From: a virus
Direction: 5' to 3' (one strand)
IMG/VR virus record: IMGVR_UViG_3300006086_000145
Location: 1 to 64,000 of that record
Length of the DNA: 64,000 nt
This document shows, piece after piece, positions 40,443 through 51,500 of this stretch. Numbering within the stretch: the stretch's first letter is position 1; each line of letters opens with the position of its first letter. Below the pieces are notes generated by a model that made no database searches, had not been told where the DNA came from, and saw nothing but the letters and a program-made list of their open reading frames with translations. Made by a program: the position numbers and the translations under genes.

Positions 40443-40949
40443 TTATGGTTTAACCCACAATGCACCTGGGCCGGCTGCTGCTCCTGGATCTTCTGCTGTT
40501 ATGTAAATAGCCACAAAACCCGTATCACCTTTATCACCTTTTTCACCTTGCGGACCTGGTCTACCTTCAGGACCTTGAATACCTGGAGTGCCTTGAGGTC
40601 CAGTTGAACCCGGGGTGCCGGGTGGACCTTGACAACCAGTAGGGCCTTGCAAACCATCAATACCTAAAAGACCATCTGCACCATTAGTACCACTAACACC
40701 TTGCGGACCGGGAGCACCTATACCTATACTTCCGGGTGTCATAAATCCACTAATCTGTATATTCGTACCATCTGCGAATGTCAATGTAACAACACCGCTA
40801 ACATCATCATAACTACCCGATACTACATTCTTACTAGTTGTGCTAGGGTCTGACGCAACAACAACCTGTTCACCATCAAATCTAACGTCAGAGGCTGTAG
40901 AACCTCTAGCATCCAGCATTGACAATGGGGGTTTAGTTAATCCACTCAT
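40443..40949 (-). CDS. Collagen-like tail protein 2, 168 aa
   Basis: N-terminal beta module (VSGSYDDVSGVVTLTFADG...ISGFMTPGSIGIG), Gly-X-Y run of about 22 triplets with one cysteine (GPTGCQGPPG), and a short C-terminal EDPGAAAGPGALWVKP cap. The cap is also present, slightly varied, in copies 3 and 4. Likely a trimeric fibre stalk. Confidence 0.82.
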   Translation of the reverse strand: MSGLTKPPLSMLDARGSTASDVRFDGEQVVVASDPSTTSKNVVSGSYDDVSGVVTLTFADGTNIQISGFMTPGSIGIGAPGPQGVSGTNGADGLLGIDGLQGPTGCQGPPGTPGSTGPQGTPGIQGPEGRPGPQGEKGDKGDTGFVAIYITAEDPGAAAGPGALWVKP

Positions 40950-40973
40950 AAATACCTCAGTTCATCAATACTA

Positions 40974-41675
40974 TTAAGGCCATTTGATCGTTCCAAGGGC
41001 TGGATCCGATATAGTCGTTGTAGGTGGTACAACGACCGTAGTCGTAGCTGGAGGTTGTACACTTGGGTTTACCCACAATGCTCCAGCACCAGCAGCAGAA
41101 CCCGGATCAGTGCTAGATACTACTACATTAACGCTTCCTGGAGCACCGGCAGTTCCTGGAGCACCAGAGGGACCCTGATCACCTCTAGGGCCAGTAGGGC
41201 CGGGGGAACCTAGAACACCTGCAGGACCTTGAACACCTTGTGGACCTTGTGGACCAGTAAGACCTCTAGGGCCGGGAGGGCCTTGAAGACCTTGACGACC
41301 ATCTGGACCCTGTACACCTAAAGAGCCAGAAGGTCCTGGGGGTCCCATACATCCCATAGAACCTGGAGCACCGGGAGCACCGGGTTGGCCTGGAGCACCG
41401 TCTTTTCCAGTAAGACCTTGTGGACCAGTAGGGCCGGGAGGAATTTTTGCAGCAGTAGGAAAACCACCCACACGCACACTATCACCGTTAGATAATGTTA
41501 ATGTTAGAATACCTAATACGGGATCGTAAGTACCGGATTGGATTTCAGATACACTAGATTGACTAGGTGTTGTTACAGTAAGACGCTCAGACTGGACTAC
41601 AATCTCAGATTGATCTGGACTTCCGGGTGCTTTTATTTGAGAAACTAATGGACGTGTTAAACCAAAATTAGACAT
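40974..41675 (-). CDS. Collagen-like tail protein 3, 233 aa
   Basis: Same plan as copy 2 with the longest Gly-X-Y run (about 37 triplets) and one cysteine ([10 protein letters not shown]). [18 protein letters not shown] cap is followed by a Pro/Thr tail and an extra ALGTIKWP end. The N-terminal module reads [20 protein letters not shown]...[10 protein letters not shown]. Confidence 0.82.
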   Translation of the reverse strand: MSNFGLTRPLVSQIKAPGSPDQSEIVVQSERLTVTTPSQSSVSEIQSGTYDPVLGILTLTLSNGDSVRVGGFPTAAKIPPGPTGPQGLTGKDGAPGQPGAPGAPGSMGCMGPPGPSGSLGVQGPDGRQGLQGPPGPRGLTGPQGPQGVQGPAGVLGSPGPTGPRGDQGPSGAPGTAGAPGSVNVVVSSTDPGSAAGAGALWVNPSVQPPATTTVVVPPTTTISDPALGTIKWP

Positions 41676-41684
41676 AATTACCTC

Positions 41685-42446
41685 TTAGACAGGCTTGCCC
41701 CACAATAATGAACCGTCTGTAGGTGCAGTAGCAGATACTACAACAGCGGCAACTGGAGATACGCCTGCAGGTCCAGAAGAACCTAACGAAGCAGTACAAC
41801 TCTGACCTTTTCTACCTCTAGCACCGTCATCCCCATATCTACCCTGTTCGCCGGGAATACCTTGCATTCCAGCAAGACCTGGTTGACCTATTTGACCGGC
41901 AGGGCCCTGTACACCATCAGCACCAGCAGCGCCCGGTACACCAGCAGGACCTGTAGCACCGGTAGCACCAGCACAACCAGTATCACCATCAAAACCGTTG
42001 AAGCCATCGTTCCCGGGCATACCGTCATTTCCAGGTACACCTTTGGGTCCAGTAGGACCTACACCAAAATCTGTTTGCACGAGAAAATGTGGAATTGTAA
42101 TAACACTACCATCAGCTTTAATGATAGATAGTGTGCCAGATTTATCGTTGAAGTCGGCTTGCACTATATTAGTAGCAGATGAGGTTGACGTATCAGCAAA
42201 CGCAACTTTATTAGTAGTATCATCCCGCTGTAGTGTTGTATTCTGTATATTAGCACCAATCGCTTCAAAATCTGACAATCTTAAATCAGTTAGAGGTGAT
42301 CCTAATGTAGTTGGATAAACATTAGGATCATTTTGAGATACAGTGTTAGTTAATGGTACTTGACCTACAGGAACAGTTTGCTTCTTTCCTTCCAATAAGT
42401 TAGAAAGTAGCGGACTGCTTGTTACACCAGTAAGCATATTAATCAC
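41685..42446 (-). CDS. Collagen-like tail protein 4, 253 aa
   Basis: Longer N-terminal extension (about 95 residues) before the shared beta module (ADFNDKSGTLSIIKADG...IPHFLVQTDFGVG). The Gly-X-Y run has about 30 triplets and one cysteine (GDTGCAGATG), and the cap is shortened (TAPTDGSLLWGKPV). The start overlaps the upstream assembly-protein gene by eight bases. Confidence 0.82.
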   Translation of the reverse strand: MINMLTGVTSSPLLSNLLEGKKQTVPVGQVPLTNTVSQNDPNVYPTTLGSPLTDLRLSDFEAIGANIQNTTLQRDDTTNKVAFADTSTSSATNIVQADFNDKSGTLSIIKADGSVITIPHFLVQTDFGVGPTGPKGVPGNDGMPGNDGFNGFDGDTGCAGATGATGPAGVPGAAGADGVQGPAGQIGQPGLAGMQGIPGEQGRYGDDGARGRKGQSCTASLGSSGPAGVSPVAAVVVSATAPTDGSLLWGKPV

Positions 42447-42957
42447 CTATTTGAATGAAGTTTACTAAATGTTTTTCTATCTCATCTTCTGTAAGCGCAT
42501 TATAAACAGATTCAAGAACGTGGTGCATTTCTTGAATCTGTTTATTCCTGTAATACATGTAATACTGCAGGATAGCACGTACTTGGTCCAAATACAATTT
42601 AACATTTGAAAAAGTAATGTAATGTGTTTCTAAACTCAGACATAAAGACATATCACTAAGGTCGGCTCTACTTAATACTATAGGAATATCCAGTCCCGTA
42701 TATGTATAAGTAGAAATGCGTTTGGTACATTCATCTTTTATCTTAGCAATAGTTTTATTTCTAACAGCTTCAATATCTTTCGATACTATAATAATAATAT
42801 CTCCAGACACATGGCGGTATAAGGTTCCTTCGGACATACCTGAACAAACTTTATCATACAACCATTTTTGAACATAAATAGCACCATCTATTACTATGGT
42901 GCTTTCAGAATGTCCAGTAACTAACCCTGTACTGTTTACTATTAAAAAATAGTGCAT
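42439..42957 (-). CDS. Tail-fibre assembly-like protein, 172 aa
   Basis: MHYFLIVNSTGLVTGHSES resembles the start of fibre assembly and DUF4376-type proteins. The C-terminal half (YITFSNVKLYLDQVRAILQYYMYYRNKQIQEMHHVLESVYNAL) is helical with the expected spacing. It sits between a baseplate fibre gene and the collagen-like genes. Tentative. Confidence 0.6.
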   Translation of the reverse strand: MHYFLIVNSTGLVTGHSESTIVIDGAIYVQKWLYDKVCSGMSEGTLYRHVSGDIIIIVSKDIEAVRNKTIAKIKDECTKRISTYTYTGLDIPIVLSRADLSDMSLCLSLETHYITFSNVKLYLDQVRAILQYYMYYRNKQIQEMHHVLESVYNALTEDEIEKHLVNFIQIGD

Positions 42958-42958
42958 A

Positions 42959-45283
42959 TTAATTCACCACAGGAAGGGCGAGCACATTTATATCTAATAA
43001 TAAAAGACTACCGTACTGGGCAATGTTTGCGTTTTGTACACGCATCTTAACAACAATATCAACATAACCAGCAGGTACGTTTGACTTAACAATATCTAAC
43101 ACTTGGGTTAAAGATGCGTTAGCTATTGCGGTAGCGCCATGCGTACTAACCCCTTGCAGAGAACTAAAGCCTGCAACACCTGTACCTTTAATATCGCGAC
43201 CGTACTCGGGTTCGTTGTTACCTGTAGTTCTAAAGCCTATAACATACTGGATAACTTCTAATCCGTCTACAGACGCAAATCCGGGCCCAAGACGTGCAGA
43301 AAAATCCGCACAAATCATCATGCGAATACTATCAGTAAGAGTAATACGTTGTGTATAAACAATCTCACTGGTATCTTCTAATCTACTGCGCGTACTTATT
43401 TTAAAGTCGGTTGTAGGTGTGTACTGTTCAGCCAACGTACTACTAATCTTGTAATTAGGATATACACCATCAATGCGCATGCCAGCACCGCTCATGAAAT
43501 TTATCTGCGGAATAGGCAGTATAACATCAGGAGCGTCATGGCGTAATAGCTTAATATTTTTGTGTGTTACCACAGCATCTTTTACAATACCAACAAGATT
43601 AGTTTGTGGTGTACCATTACTTAACACGTTATTGAATATTGTTACTTCTATTTGCAAGTTTCCAGGCGCAGCAGAAGACAACACAATCATGTTATCAACA
43701 AGCGAGTACAGTTTACGATGAATATGCGTACCGCTAACTGAAACAAATGTGTGGTTCTTTGTCTGCGGAGATACAGGCAATTCGATGAACAATGTATCAC
43801 CAACAGTAACTGTGGTCGTACTAACAACCTCTGTAGAGTAACCTTCTTCTTGCTTCATCACAAACAAACTACATTCTAATTCCAGACCATCTGGAATAGG
43901 TGATACAAACACAATGCTTTGAGAATTTGGATCATAGTTGTAAGTTGTCGTGCTTTGACGAATACCTTCGATATATGCCCACACGTACTGAGAACTTTCA
44001 ATGGGTTGTGATAGAGAAAACGATTGCGTACTTCCATCACCGGTGAATGTGTTAGTAACTATGTCAACATACGTACCAGTTCCAGGCTCTTTCGTAATAA
44101 GACGAAAATCAATCGGAGTATTCTCTGGAATGTTTTCAGAAAATTCTAATTCTGCTGAACTAATATCAAACGCTGTCTTATGCTGAGTAATACCGCCGAG
44201 TGCAGGTGAGCAATAGTTTACGTTCTTAACAATGATGTTACCTAAAGAATAACGTGATTGTGTACCATTACCTGTATCGTTCAATGATGCTACGCGCATT
44301 CTACCTGGAGCAATGTACAGCGTATTAAGATTACTACCTGTGTTTTTAGGAGGTGCCCATACAGGTAAGTTAGCAACGCCGCGTGTCAACACCCAATCAT
44401 TTGGAATATTAGTCATCTGAGGTGGATAAGTATTAACGCTACCTCCTGAGCCAGACAACTTTCGCCATACAACTACAGTACATGTTGTATCGAAGTTTAA
44501 GAACGCGGTATCTGACTTCAATTTAAAGGTTTGTGTCGCACTATTGAAGTAGAATTTACGAGTCTGACCACGAGCAGGTCCTGATACAACATAAACGAGC
44601 ACTACTTCACCGCTCTGGAATGATACAGAGCCTAAAAGGCCAGTTGCTGTGAATTCTGAATTAGATGCACCAGAATTAGGTAAGCCTGAGAATATGCGAT
44701 CATATCCACTAAATGCCCACTGCAACGAGCCTGCACCAAATTTCAACGCTACACCTGCAGATGTAGTACCATCAGCATTCTCAATCAAACTCAACACAGA
44801 TACTACGTTAAAGTCGCTAGAGTCCGGTGGCCCTAATGTTACTTCTGACGGTGTACTTGGAATGCTACTGTAACTACCAAACGCTACATTGATAACACCA
44901 ACGTCACATTTGGTTGTAGATAACAGAACGCTCAGCTCGTGCGTTTCACCTTGAATCAATTGCAATGGTGTGTCGAATACGCAACGACCGAACATAATGT
45001 TGTTCGGTAAGAATACACCAATCTCTTTGCATATAAGACCTGCGCCTATTGCAGATGGATTTATACGAAAGGTGAAACGCACTACGTTGTTGCTAATGAC
45101 TTCAACATAACCTATAGTGCCTTGAATTAAGATGTTACCATGAATATCTAAATCTGCATCTGATGAATTCAGGTCACTATCACCAATCTTATAACTTTCA
45201 ACATCAATTAAAATACCAGAGGCAGACGCATTGAGCGCCGCCTTGAGTCCCAAGTCTGTCAAATGTAGGATGTTATCACCCAT
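42959..45283 (-). CDS. Tail-collar / baseplate fibre protein, 774 aa
   Basis: The N-terminal 150 residues match the phage tail-collar fibre domain (DUF3751 type): ILHLTDLGLKAALNASASGILIDVESYKIGDS, ILIQGTIGYVEVISNNVVRFTFRIN, ICKEIGVFLPNNIMFGRCVFD. Beta-rich segments follow, including TFTGDGSTQSFSLSQPIESSQYVWAYIEGIRQ, a 'predicted receptor-side' beta module common in fibres. The C-terminus is beta-sandwich-like. It likely attaches directly to the baseplate outer ring. Confidence 0.78.
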   Translation of the reverse strand: MGDNILHLTDLGLKAALNASASGILIDVESYKIGDSDLNSSDADLDIHGNILIQGTIGYVEVISNNVVRFTFRINPSAIGAGLICKEIGVFLPNNIMFGRCVFDTPLQLIQGETHELSVLLSTTKCDVGVINVAFGSYSSIPSTPSEVTLGPPDSSDFNVVSVLSLIENADGTTSAGVALKFGAGSLQWAFSGYDRIFSGLPNSGASNSEFTATGLLGSVSFQSGEVVLVYVVSGPARGQTRKFYFNSATQTFKLKSDTAFLNFDTTCTVVVWRKLSGSGGSVNTYPPQMTNIPNDWVLTRGVANLPVWAPPKNTGSNLNTLYIAPGRMRVASLNDTGNGTQSRYSLGNIIVKNVNYCSPALGGITQHKTAFDISSAELEFSENIPENTPIDFRLITKEPGTGTYVDIVTNTFTGDGSTQSFSLSQPIESSQYVWAYIEGIRQSTTTYNYDPNSQSIVFVSPIPDGLELECSLFVMKQEEGYSTEVVSTTTVTVGDTLFIELPVSPQTKNHTFVSVSGTHIHRKLYSLVDNMIVLSSAAPGNLQIEVTIFNNVLSNGTPQTNLVGIVKDAVVTHKNIKLLRHDAPDVILPIPQINFMSGAGMRIDGVYPNYKISSTLAEQYTPTTDFKISTRSRLEDTSEIVYTQRITLTDSIRMMICADFSARLGPGFASVDGLEVIQYVIGFRTTGNNEPEYGRDIKGTGVAGFSSLQGVSTHGATAIANASLTQVLDIVKSNVPAGYVDIVVKMRVQNANIAQYGSLLLLDINVLALPVVN

Positions 45284-45295
45284 GGTATATTCCTG

Positions 45296-45520
45296 TTATT
45301 CAGCTATAGGCAGTGGAAGGCAAACGCGATCAGATTGGCAGTAAAATGTCTGTTCACCACCAGAATAAGCAATCCCCATTTGTTTTCCACATTTAGGACA
45401 GATACCTGGCATTTCAAGTATCATAGCATTGCTTGAAACACTTTCTTGTTGATGTTGAACTGGTGGACGGGCTAGTGGATTTACTACAACACCACTGCCA
45501 GAAGGTAAATTAACTTTCAT
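45296..45520 (-). CDS. Small zinc-ribbon protein in the baseplate gene group
   Basis: 74 residues: a disordered start with a Pro-rich patch, then ICPKCGKQMGIAYSGGEQTFYCQSDRVC, a CxxC...C(x5)C metal site. Location between baseplate genes suggests a small virion or assembly factor. Confidence 0.65.
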   Translation of the reverse strand: MKVNLPSGSGVVVNPLARPPVQHQQESVSSNAMILEMPGICPKCGKQMGIAYSGGEQTFYCQSDRVCLPLPIAE

Positions 45521-45560
45521 AACATTCTCCTAAAAGGTTTGATCTAAATTATAGTGTATC

Positions 45561-48500
45561 TTAGCCACTGATTATATAGAAAAAGCCTCCTGAAGTTGCA
45601 GTAGGTGCTATATCTATTTTCAACACGAGTGTTTTGTTATCTGGCATAAATTTTATTTCATTCACACTAGAACCTGAAATAGCAGGAAGCCCCATATCTG
45701 CGTATGTTATGTATCGCATAAATGTTAACTGACCCGTACTTTGTGAAATGGAGTACAGTGATATATAACTACTAATGTGTGACGCCGTCGAACTAACAAG
45801 TATTGCGCAATACTTGTTATCATAGGATACTGCTGGTGTTTGTGTGCCAACATTACCTGATACTGGTGTTGCTGTTCCAATAGTCTGTACTGTTTTCAAT
45901 TCACCTGTTGTAGAATCTACAGAACTTAATATCATTTGACCCGGCGTCTGTGTGTTATTTGTTATAACGCTACACATTTGTGAAATGCAATATATTTGAG
46001 AATTTATACTGTAGTACATACAACCATAAAAACCTAAAGTGTTAGGTTTATACGTAGGCAGACTTTCAGTAAAAGACGAACCATCATATATATACGATAC
46101 TCTATTATATAAAGATGCGCCAGTAGATAACTGCAACCTACAACAAAAATCCATTATGTCATTAGGAAAATTTGAATAAGCCGCATCAAATACAAAAATA
46201 CGGCTTATTGTTCCAGAAACACCATCAGTAGGCAAAGAAATTTCTTGAACAAATTGTAGTGAATTTCCAACTATTTTATATACTCGAAGACCGTAGTACG
46301 GTAAAACAGGCAGTCCTGTTTTAACATACTCCAACGTTACTTGAATAAAAATAAATTCAGTACCATCAGAAACTTTCTTGTAATAAGGTCGAATGTAACT
46401 TTGTATACTATACGCGTAACCCGCAGTAAGAGAGACTAAAGATGATAAGTCTATATAAGTTGTAGGTAACCAAGCACTTCCATCAAAATATGTATAGTAC
46501 AATTTAGAGTTATTTAAGAATAAAATAAAATTCCCAGCTGAACCATTATAGTTAATAGCTCCTCCTGCGGTTGATGCTCCAGTTGCTCCAGATATATGCA
46601 AAGGATAGGTCGTTAGCCCTGTGCCTGAATATAAATTAGGGTTAAGTACAAGGGGAGCTTGTTGATTTGTTGATGTACACCCAGCAATTAAAACATTATT
46701 TGCATCGTATATAGTAAAACCATTAGCATAGTTAAATCCTGTTCCTGACTGGACTCCAAAGTTATAAGCTGCAGGTAAACTAAGTGCGCGGGCATTTATT
46801 TTTTGAAACGCCATAACCGCGGTTGTGGTGACTGCAATAGTTTTAGTTACAGTACCTACAACAACTTGCATAGTATAAGAAGCACCTGAGGTGAACGTGC
46901 TAGGTACTGTAACAACTCTATTAGCTAATGTAATTGCACTTGGTGCACTGACAAGACTAAACACAGCTTCAGGGGGGTTAACGCGACCATGACCTGCAAT
47001 TACAGTTTCGCCTGTGTAAAACACTTCAACGGAATACGTACCAGTTCCACCTGTTGCAATAGATGAAGGTCCTGTAAACAAGGCAGCTATGGCTACTTTG
47101 TGTTGTACCGTAATTGTTTTAGAAATACTGATACTATAGTTTTCATAAACACCAGTTATGGTCAACGTGCTTGTAGCGTCGGCTGTCAGGTTGCTAGGTG
47201 TTGTGTACTTACCTGTACTATCAATGCTGCCTGATGTAACAGCAAACACCAATGTACTCGGATTAACTGGTAAGCCTGTTCCTGGTAATGTAGTCATTCC
47301 AGCTCGAAACACTTCAACACTGAATTGCAAAACACCACCTTCAAGTGTGGACAAACTACCCAACAAATTGGCAGATACGATTGCGGGCGGTGCACCATGT
47401 ACAAGCACACTAGATGTTGCAGTGATTGCAGAATGGTGACCATCATTGAACACCGCACTTATTGTAACTGTAACATTCGATTGCAAATCACCAGTTTTTA
47501 ACAAACCAGTCTGATCTATTGTAACTAAAGAACTGCCAGTAACAGACCACACAACTTGACCAGAACCGGGTACTGCACCTTGGCCTTGAACAAGTGTTTG
47601 TTTATTAGTAAATGTTTCTACAGAAAACTGTGCAGTACTATTCTTATCGACGGTGCTAGGTCCTGATAATAGTATTTGATTTATGAAAACATCATCTACA
47701 ATTAATACTGTTTTCTTATCTTGAATAGCATGACCGTTATAGCTCCACGTAGCATTAACTACCACTGTAGCTGGTTGGTGATTTATACTGCGCAAATATC
47801 CATTGTTATCAATGATAGCTACTGTGTTATCTACATCTAGTGCCCAATCGTTCGACAGCGACAACACACTAGGGCAGTTTTGAAACTTACATAACAATGT
47901 GTAAGAACCTATTTGTGATGTTGTTATCTGATCAGGACCATCAATGCGATACGTAATAGGCACATCAGGACCAGGAGGTGTGTAATCTTTAACTACAATA
48001 GGATAATACGCCACTTCTTTAAAGTAAGTAGCAACTACAATAACTTTGGTATCTTTATCAACGATTCTGCCTTGTAAAACACCAGGAGATACAACGTCTG
48101 CCGCAGCTTCTGGGTCGTTAGTAACATCTGGTGACATAACAGACCATTGTGGTTGCACGATATGTGTAGTACCATCCGTATATAACGCAGTCGCAGAAAG
48201 AGAAATTCGTTTAGATTCTAATACCTCTGATGGTCCTGCTATTGTTAATCCACTTATCAACGCTATTTTAGGAATAACTACAATAAGCTTTTTCTGAGTG
48301 TAGGTAACCAGGCCAGCAGTATAACTAGCTACTAATTCTATTGAACTTGCTGTAGGTGCAAATACACTCAACACACCAGCGCTTAAACTAACAAACGAGG
48401 GGTTACCTGTTACACTCATGGTAGCCGTAACTTCAACATCTTTACCTGTGCTGTAGTGGGCTAAACATCGGTAAGTAGCATTAACACCTTCTAATACGTT

Positions 48501-51500
48501 ATCTGGTCCAATGATCGTTATATGCTCTAAAGTAACTTGCGTTACGTGTACAGTTACAGAGGCTTGTGCAGACAGACCATTAGCAATTGCATTTATGGTC
48601 AACGGTGTATCTGCACTAACACTACCTGTTGATAACAAACCTGTGTTATCTATACTAAACTTGCTTGTACTCCAACTAGCTGCAACATAGATAGTGCTAT
48701 TATCGCTCCAAGTTAATCTGGCTTGATACTGCGCTGCGGATAATTCTGAAACACTAACAGGACCTGCAATTGTAAGTGATTTAGGTGTTACAGTTACTAT
48801 AGTTACATTTACAGGTTTTGTAGATACAGTTTTAGCACCATTGAATTGGAACGTAGCTGTAATTGTAGCACTATAATTGTTATTCGGTCTGTTTGCCGTA
48901 GCATTACCTTGCTGATCTATATATAAACTTGGTGTTGAAGTTTCCCACAACACTAGTTCTGGCTTGGAAGTACCATTGCTATACAATACATTTGCAACGT
49001 ATTGAACGGTAGTACCTTCAATGATTGTAGCAGGACCTGCAATACTCATATCCATAACATATAAGTTAGTGTTCACATGAGTAAGCAGAGTATTGCCTGT
49101 AGCTTGTACAACGCTACCATCAGCATTCGTATAACTACCTTGTACATAAAGTGTTTGATCTACTGGTGGATTATCAGAAGAAAGTGTTTCGTTGGTAAAT
49201 CTAGCGTATGGATTTAACACAGAGTATATTGCACCAACAACAGGGCGATAGAAACCATCTGAGTAATAACCGTCCATTCCAAATATACCACTTTGTCCAC
49301 CAACAAGTGTATCAGGCCCAGTCAGCGTAGCGTGTAATAGTGCGGGTGCTGTTGCCTTTAACGTAATCGCAACTGTATCATTAACACCCTGATACGACGC
49401 TGTTACGTGGACAATAGTATCTACAGTAACTTTGTTGAAGTGTGCTACACCTAGTAAATCAAATGTAACTAGATCTGGTCGATCTGTTGACCACGTTGGA
49501 CTTATTAAACGAATGACTGTGTAACCTGTATTTTCCTCGGCATGTCCAAACGAAACTTTATAAGTAGCGTTACCAATACCAGGAAAATCAGTGCGATATA
49601 AATACCACGTTTGCACAATACCGCCAATGTTACGTAAGACCGCTATAGGACCATTCTGAATTCCAATACTACCATCTGAAGGCCAACTAGCTCCATCCCA
49701 TCCACCTTGCAGATTAGTGGACGTATTTGTAAATTCAGCTATACCTAGATTACTTGGAGTAGCGAAATAACCGTAATGACCTGAGGTTACATTTATCGTG
49801 AACGTAGCATTCGCGTTTGATACGAATTGCGAAGTCAACGACAATATACCACTATCGTTATGAATTCCGATAACACCTAGCCCATAAACAGGAAAATGTG
49901 GTGAAGTAGGTGCAACACCTTTTACAAAATCTGACGCATGTGGAATGCTTATTTGACAATTAGAACCTAATGTACCTATTGATAAGTTGTTTTCGTAAGA
50001 CACAGTGTATGTAACAGAACCTAGAGCAGGGAAATCTGTGCGATATAAATACCATGGTACATCATTCGTACCAACTGTGTGCATTACAAGTGAAGGTCCG
50101 GCATCGCTACCTATAACATCAACAGGCCAACGTGCTCCGTCCCAGCCACCTACAAAACCATTCGTATCAGTAAATGTAACTTTACCCAAAGCCGCAGGAC
50201 TCGCAAAGTAACCGTATTGTCCAGCGGGTACATTTATAGTGAAAGAGTGTTGTGCCATATCAGATATAGCAGTTAAGGTGTTCAATTGTGTATCTGTAGC
50301 TAGTTCAAATCCAGTGCCGTATCTAGGTGCAGAAGAAACAACACAAGATACGGGATTAACAACGATGTTTAAACCTACACATAGATTACCTGACGTAAAC
50401 GCCACATTAAACGTAGCATCAATGCCTGCAAAGTCAGTGCGATACACATACCAGTTAGAAGTTACTGTGTTCACAGTTCTACTTATAGTTTTGGGTCCGT
50501 ATGTGCTACCTATATCACCTACTGCCCAAGTAGCTCCATCCCAACCCCCAATAAAACCATTAGAGTCAGTGAATGTGGCAAGACCAAGTTCAACTGGATA
50601 CACAAAATACGCAAACTGAGCATCCGTAGGAGTTGTCGTGATTGCAGTATTCGCGGTAGTTGTCAATGTCTGCACAATAGCTGCTGTAATACCAGCGTCT
50701 GTGATAAGACCTTCATTACCTTGAGCTATAACAGGATAACCAGAAACACAATTTGTTGGGCAATTGGAAACTGTTATTGAAAGTGCTGTACCTGCGTGTT
50801 CAAACGTCACGTTAAACGTAGTGCTACCTAAGCTGGGGAAATCTGTGCGATAAAGATAGTAGGATACTGTATTACCTTGTAGCGTACGTGTTACAGCTAC
50901 AGGACCTGTAGTAGTACCAATACTTCCATCTGTAGGCCATCCCGCACCATCCCAACCACCTTGTAGACCATTACTATCTGTGAATGATGCCATACCAAGT
51001 GCTATAGGATATGCAAAGTACCCATATTTACCGTTATCAATGTTTAACGTAAAAGGTTGATTCGATGTACTAGGTAATGCGTATTGCAATGAGTCTAAAA
51101 CAGAGCCTGAATTGTATCCTGCTAAACCTGTACCATAAATAGGAAATATAGGTACAGAAGTTGGAGTACAGACTGTAGGTGGTGGAGCTGGCGGTAATAT
51201 CACAGTCTTGTCAACAACGTCACATGAACTCTTACGATTGTATTGCACTGTAACAGTGTATGTAACAGAACCTAGTGCAGGGAAATCTGTACGGTACAAA
51301 TTCCAATCTCTGAATTGACTGTCAATCAGACGCTTAACTACAATTGGACCAGTAGTTGCACCAACAGTACCATCTACCCAAGTAGCACCATCCCATCCAC
51401 CAGAGAAACCATTAGAGTCGGTGAACGTGAGATTACCTAATTCAACAGGGCTCGCAATATAACCAAACTGACCTGCAGGTATGGATAGCGTGATGTTTTG

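Noticed and set aside
36352-42318. Long + strand frames opposite the collagen-like genes
   Set aside because: They arise from the periodic Gly-X-Y codons on the other strand (Arg/Thr/Ser-rich) and have no ribosome sites.
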